Source of the DNA: DASXRC01 sp036506495
Lineage (GTDB): Bacteria > Actinomycetota > Actinomycetes > Mycobacteriales > Micromonosporaceae
Assembly (NCBI GenBank): GCA_036506495.1
Contig: DASXRQ010000166.1
Span: forward strand, 24,848 to 88,847
Length of the DNA stretch: 64,000 nucleotides
Reading direction: 5' to 3'
Within the stretch, counting starts at the first letter, position 1, and each line of letters opens with the position of its first letter. Position numbers and translations under genes: made by a program. Below are positions 60,446 through 64,000 of this stretch, in pieces. The notes under the pieces were generated by a model. That model was not told the origin of the DNA and ran no database searches. It saw only the letters and a program-made list of their open reading frames with translations.

Positions 60446-61591
60446 TCACCTTGTTGGCCGCGCGTCGCGAAGGTCCTCGGGGAGCAGGCCGTACAACACG
60501 TCGTCGACGCGGCCGGCGCCGGTGGCCGGCAGCCGCCCGCGGAGATAGCCCTCGCGTCGGAACCCTACCCGCTCGAGCACGCGTTGTGATGCCGCGTTGT
60601 CGGGATGTGTGCCGGCGATGAGGCGGGCGATACCGGCGTGGGCGAACGCCCACCGGGCGACGAGCCGAGCGGCGCGGGTCGTGTAACCGCGCCCGCGCCA
60701 GGCCCTGAGCATGGAGTACCCGATCATCGCCTGGCCGGTCTGCGGCTCCTGGTAGTACAGCCCGATGTCGCCGGTCGGTAGTGCCGACGCCGCGTCGACA
60801 ATGACGAGGTCGACACGCTCGCCGGCCAGCCAGCGCATGTGCGCGCGGCGGCAACGGAGTGCGATCTCCGTCCGGTCCGGCGCGACCGGTGGCACGCTCG
60901 TGGCGACGACCTCGGGCTGGGTCAGCAGGGCGTGGAGGAAGTCGGCGTCGTCGGGACCCAGCGGGCGAAGGATGATCACTCCGTCGGTCAGTCGACCGCC
61001 CACGTGACCGTCGGCGGGCAGGTCAGGCAGCAGCCGGGCGGTGGGACCGGCCGGGTCGGTGGCCAGGCGCGCCCACGCGATCAGGTCATACCGACGGCCG
61101 TCGCGCAGGGCGCCCGCGCCGCGTCGTTCGCCCTCGCGTTGGAACCCGGCGGCGAGGGCCACCCGCTGGCTCGCGGCGTTGTCCGGGTGGGTGGTGAGCT
61201 CCAGGCGAGCGAAGCCGTAGGCGAACGCCCATTCGGCGAGTGCGGTCGCCGCGGCCGTGGCCACCCCATGGCCCCGGGCCCACGGGCCAACCCAGTAGCC
61301 GACCGCGGCTTGCGCGGCGTTCGGCGCCGTCGGGTGGAGCCCGACCGCGCCGAGCAGCCGGTCGGTCGCCGGGTCGACGATGGCGTACGCGGCCCCGCCC
61401 GCCCGCCACACCCCGGCCGAACCGTCCTTGATCCACGACAGCGCATCGTCGTGCGTATACGGCCGGGGCAGGTGCGGCAGGAACTCGGCCGTCAACGGGT
61501 CGTTGCAGCCCGCCGCGACCTCACCGGCGTCGGACTCTCGGAACGGCCGGAGGCGTACGCCGTACGCCTCGACGATGTCCGGCGGCAGCAT
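60446..61591 (-). CDS. Double GNAT acetyltransferase-like protein
   Basis: A 381-residue protein with two GNAT domains. Domain 1 (~1-180) has the acetyl-CoA loop WVGPWARGHGVATAAATAL and HPDNAASQRVALAAGFQREG; domain 2 (~200-381) has YSMLRAWRGRGYTTRAARL and HPDNAASQRVLERVGFRREG. This resembles RimJ/RimL-type N-acetyltransferases acting on proteins or small amines. The ATG ending at 61591 overlaps the upstream double-GNAT TGA (TGATG). Convergent with hpf, 6 bp apart. Confidence 0.88.
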   Translation of the reverse strand: MLPPDIVEAYGVRLRPFRESDAGEVAAGCNDPLTAEFLPHLPRPYTHDDALSWIKDGSAGVWRAGGAAYAIVDPATDRLLGAVGLHPTAPNAAQAAVGYWVGPWARGHGVATAAATALAEWAFAYGFARLELTTHPDNAASQRVALAAGFQREGERRGAGALRDGRRYDLIAWARLATDPAGPTARLLPDLPADGHVGGRLTDGVIILRPLGPDDADFLHALLTQPEVVATSVPPVAPDRTEIALRCRRAHMRWLAGERVDLVIVDAASALPTGDIGLYYQEPQTGQAMIGYSMLRAWRGRGYTTRAARLVARWAFAHAGIARLIAGTHPDNAASQRVLERVGFRREGYLRGRLPATGAGRVDDVLYGLLPEDLRDARPTR

Positions 61592-62766
61592 CACGCCTCC
61601 CGCACGTCGTCGGCGAGCATGGCGGCGATCCACGCGTCGCGACGCTCGCCGCGCTGGACGCAGCTAGCACGCTCGATGCCCTCGAGCCGGAAGCCGGCCT
61701 TCTCGGCCACCCGCCGCGAGAGGTCGTTGCCGAGATACGCGCGCCACTCGATGCGGCGCAGGCCCAGCGCCTCGAACCCCCAGGTCGCGACCGTACGGAG
61801 GGCGGCGGACGCGTACCCCCGGCCGCGAGCCCACGGCGCGGTCAGGTAGCCCACGTCGGCGACGGACGCATCCGCGGGCGAGATCCGCAGATCCATGGAG
61901 CCGGCGTACGCGCCCGCGGCGTCGGCCACCGCGAAGATGGCACCGTCGCCGAGCAGCCAGGTCCGCGGTGCGTGCTCGTCGATGAAGAACCGAGCGTGAG
62001 ACTCCTGGTACGGGTGTGGCACGGTGGTCCACCGAACCGATTCGGGATCCCGGCACGCGGAGATGACCGCGCCGGTGTCCGCGGCGGTGAGCGGGCGTAG
62101 GCCGATGCGCTCGCCGCCGTCGGTTACCGCCGACAGTGTGGGTTGCGGGCGTCCGAACGCCGCCGCCCGGCGGGCCGCGACGCTGCCCGGCGCGTACGCG
62201 GCGGGGGTGTCGAGCGGAACCTCGCCCGGCAGCAGCGAGGCGATCCAACTGTCGCCGCGTCCGCCGGCGCGGTCGGGCATGTCGGCGCGCCGTAGGCCCT
62301 CCATTCGGAATCCGGCGCGCAGCGCGACCAGCCGCGACGCGTGGTTGCCCGGTTCGGCACGCCAGACAAGGTGGGCCAGGCCCAGCTCGCCGGGTCCGGT
62401 GCCGAGCGCCCACCGGGCGATCGCACGGGTGCCGCGCTCGGCCACGCCGCGGCCACGGGCCCACGGGGCCGTCCAGTAGCCGATCTCGCCGATGCCCAGA
62501 GTCCGGTCGAGTGCCACGATCCCATTCGAGCCGAGCAGGTCGCCCGTGCCGGCATCGAACACGCCCAATGGCGCTTGGCGCTCGTTCGCCCACGCCGCCG
62601 GCGCGCGCTCGACGAACGACTCGGCGTGCGAGCGTTCGTACGGCGACGGGATCGTCGTCCAGCGCTGGATGTCCGGATCCTGGCAGGCTCGATGCACGGC
62701 GTCCGCGTCCGCCGGCCGCCAGCCGCGGAGCAGCAGGTCGCCGTCCTTGATCTCGATGGGCTCCAC
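61591..62766 (-). CDS. Double GNAT acetyltransferase-like protein, paralogue
   Basis: A 391-residue protein with two GNAT domains (acetyl-CoA loops WTAPWARGRGVAERGTRAI near residue 120 and LTAPWARGRGYASAALRTV near residue 320). It is related to the downstream double-GNAT protein, so four domains form a tandem array from repeated duplication. GTG ending at 62766 (VEPIEIKDGDLLLRGWRP) has GGGGAGG upstream; the longer ATG start adds 12 poorly conserved residues. Substrates are unknown. It is divergent (211 bp) from secA. Confidence 0.86.
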   Translation of the reverse strand: MEPIEIKDGDLLLRGWRPADADAVHRACQDPDIQRWTTIPSPYERSHAESFVERAPAAWANERQAPLGVFDAGTGDLLGSNGIVALDRTLGIGEIGYWTAPWARGRGVAERGTRAIARWALGTGPGELGLAHLVWRAEPGNHASRLVALRAGFRMEGLRRADMPDRAGGRGDSWIASLLPGEVPLDTPAAYAPGSVAARRAAAFGRPQPTLSAVTDGGERIGLRPLTAADTGAVISACRDPESVRWTTVPHPYQESHARFFIDEHAPRTWLLGDGAIFAVADAAGAYAGSMDLRISPADASVADVGYLTAPWARGRGYASAALRTVATWGFEALGLRRIEWRAYLGNDLSRRVAEKAGFRLEGIERASCVQRGERRDAWIAAMLADDVREA

Positions 62767-62913
62767 GCGGCCATCCTCCCCGACGGACCCCGCGCCCCCC
62801 AACCGAGTTCGGCCGGAACGTCCCGCACGCCGACGACGGTTGTGAGGATCACTCCGCGGTGGGTGCGCCGGCCGGGTGGAATGTTCTGGTCTGGCCGGTT
62901 CGCGCGGGCGCGG

Positions 62914-62944
62914 CTGACAGTTACCCAGCCGGTCCGCCTACGAT
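62914..62944 (+). promoter_or_regulatory. Candidate secA promoter
   Basis: CTGACA (62914-62919) and TACGAT (62939-62944), spacer 19 bp, about 34 bp before GTG 62978. The 211-bp gap holds no ORF. Confidence 0.5.
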
Positions 62945-62977
62945 GGTTCGGCAGACTGTCTAGGGGAGCGCTGACCC

Positions 62978-64000
62978 GTGTCGATTCTGGAAAAGGTCCT
63001 TAGCGCCGGCGAGGGTCGCTTGTTGCGCCGGCTCAAGGCCATCGCAGACGCCGTCAACTCGATCGAGGAGAACTACACCGACCTCACCGATGCCGAGTTG
63101 CGGACACTCACCGACCAGTACCGGGAGCGGATCGCCGACGGCGAGAGCCTCGACGACCTGCTTCCCGAGGCGTTCGCCACCGTCCGGGAGGCGGCCACCC
63201 GGGTGCTCGGCCAGCGGCACTTCGACGTCCAGGTGATGGGCGGTGCGGCGCTGCACTTCGGCAACATCGCCGAGATGAAGACCGGCGAGGGCAAGACGCT
63301 CGTCTCCACACTGCCCGCGTACCTGAACGCCCTGTCGGGCAAGGGCGTCCATATCGTCACCGTCAACGACTACCTAGCCCAGCGCGACGCCGAGTGGATG
63401 GGGCGCATTCACCGGTTCCTCGGCTTGACCGTCGGGGTGATCCTGCCGAACCGGCCGTCGGTGGAGCACCGCGAGGCGTACGAATGCGACATCACGTACG
63501 GCACGAACAACGAGTTCGGATTCGACTACCTGCGTGACAACATGGCGTGGTCGGCATCCGAGCTGGTGCAGCGCGGCCACAACTTCGCGATCGTCGACGA
63601 GGTCGACTCGATTCTGATCGACGAGGCCCGTACGCCACTGATCATCTCCGGTCCGGCGGAGCAGTCGGCCCGCTGGTACACCGAGTTCGCCCAGGTGGTC
63701 GGCCGCCTGCAGGCGGGCAAGGACGGCGCCGGCGACTACGAGGTCGATTACGGCAAGCGCACGGTCGCGATCACCGAGCGCGGCGTGGCCAAGGTCGAGG
63801 ACCGGCTGGGGATCGACAACCTGTACGAGTCGGTCAACACGCCGCTCGTCGGCTACCTGAACAACGCCATCAAGGCCAAGGAGCTGTACAAGCGCGACAA
63901 GGACTACATCGTCAGCGACGGCGAGGTCCTGATCGTGGACGAGTTCACCGGCCGCATCCTGCACGGCCGGCGCTACAACGAGGGCATGCACCAGGCCATC
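62978..64000 (+). CDS. secA: Preprotein translocase ATPase SecA, 3' end outside window
   Basis: The first 341 residues of the Sec motor. GTG 62978 begins VSILEKVLSAGEGRLLRRLKAIADAVNSIEE. Walker A is MKTGEGKT, followed by VHIVTVNDYLAQRDAEWM, YGTNNEFGFDYLRDNM and the DEAD-type VDEVDSILIDEARTPLIISG. The preprotein-crosslinking domain begins at about residue 225, and VDEFTGRILHGRRYNEGMHQAI runs to the window edge. Its position after hpf matches the conserved mtrAB-lpqB-comF-hpf-secA1 order, so it is probably the housekeeping SecA1. Confidence 0.97.
   Translation, partial: MSILEKVLSAGEGRLLRRLKAIADAVNSIEENYTDLTDAELRTLTDQYRERIADGESLDDLLPEAFATVREAATRVLGQRHFDVQVMGGAALHFGNIAEMKTGEGKTLVSTLPAYLNALSGKGVHIVTVNDYLAQRDAEWMGRIHRFLGLTVGVILPNRPSVEHREAYECDITYGTNNEFGFDYLRDNMAWSASELVQRGHNFAIVDEVDSILIDEARTPLIISGPAEQSARWYTEFAQVVGRLQAGKDGAGDYEVDYGKRTVAITERGVAKVEDRLGIDNLYESVNTPLVGYLNNAIKAKELYKRDKDYIVSDGEVLIVDEFTGRILHGRRYNEGMHQAI

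Overview
This is a high-GC chromosomal segment from an actinomycete. GTG starts are frequent, -10 boxes of the TAGGCT type recur, and the window holds WhiB, MtrAB-LpqB, coenzyme F420 synthesis, long-form HPF and TIGR03089 genes. The intergenic repeats and overall style suggest Micromonosporaceae, but that placement is an inference. I see no rRNA, tRNA, CRISPR array, transposase or phage gene.

Layout. 2-8157: a c-di-GMP enzyme (5' end outside the window), a DUF255 protein, a small unknown, an SRPBCC protein convergent with a PadR regulator, and purK-purE. 8141-18180: a giant polytopic membrane protein, UDP-glucose dehydrogenase, an acyl-CoA dehydrogenase, two related small membrane proteins, and a decayed stretch with a frameshifted small ORF. 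18244-23468: acetoacetate-CoA ligase, a TIGR03089 protein, a glycosyltransferase and GDP-mannose pyrophosphorylase. 23727-30367: an ArsR-like regulator and the F420 genes (fbiB, fbiA, fbiC). 30678-31898: whiB, a metallopeptidase-like protein and a DUF3499 protein.

31929-46582 is a polyamine/GABA block: FAD amine oxidase, polyamine-type aminotransferase, Lrp regulator, PotD-A-B-C transporter, a saccharopine/carboxyspermidine dehydrogenase-like protein, a frameshifted AbiEi/DUF559 gene flanked by inverted repeats, gabT and two aldehyde dehydrogenases. Together they could import putrescine or spermidine and convert it through aminobutyraldehyde, GABA and succinate semialdehyde to succinate.

46644-64000: a secreted membrane-anchored protein, manB, a Trm112-like protein, an SIS isomerase-like protein, a CDF transporter, manA, ahcY, mtrA-mtrB-lpqB, comF, hpf, two double-GNAT proteins and the start of secA. 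From memory, the order purK/purE - fadE25-like - TIGR03089 - GDP-mannose gene - fbiAB - whiB2 - metallopeptidase - DUF3499 - manB - SIS - manA - sahH - mtrAB - lpqB - comF - hpf - secA matches the Mycobacterium tuberculosis Rv3276c-Rv3240c neighbourhood. The polyamine block then looks like a lineage-specific insertion between DUF3499 and manB.

The most notable non-coding structures are two families of intergenic inverted repeats. One is a tandem hairpin with compensatory changes, and one of its copies encodes the C-terminus of ManA. There is also a three-way-junction-like leader upstream of ahcY and a perfect 16-bp palindrome upstream of whiB.
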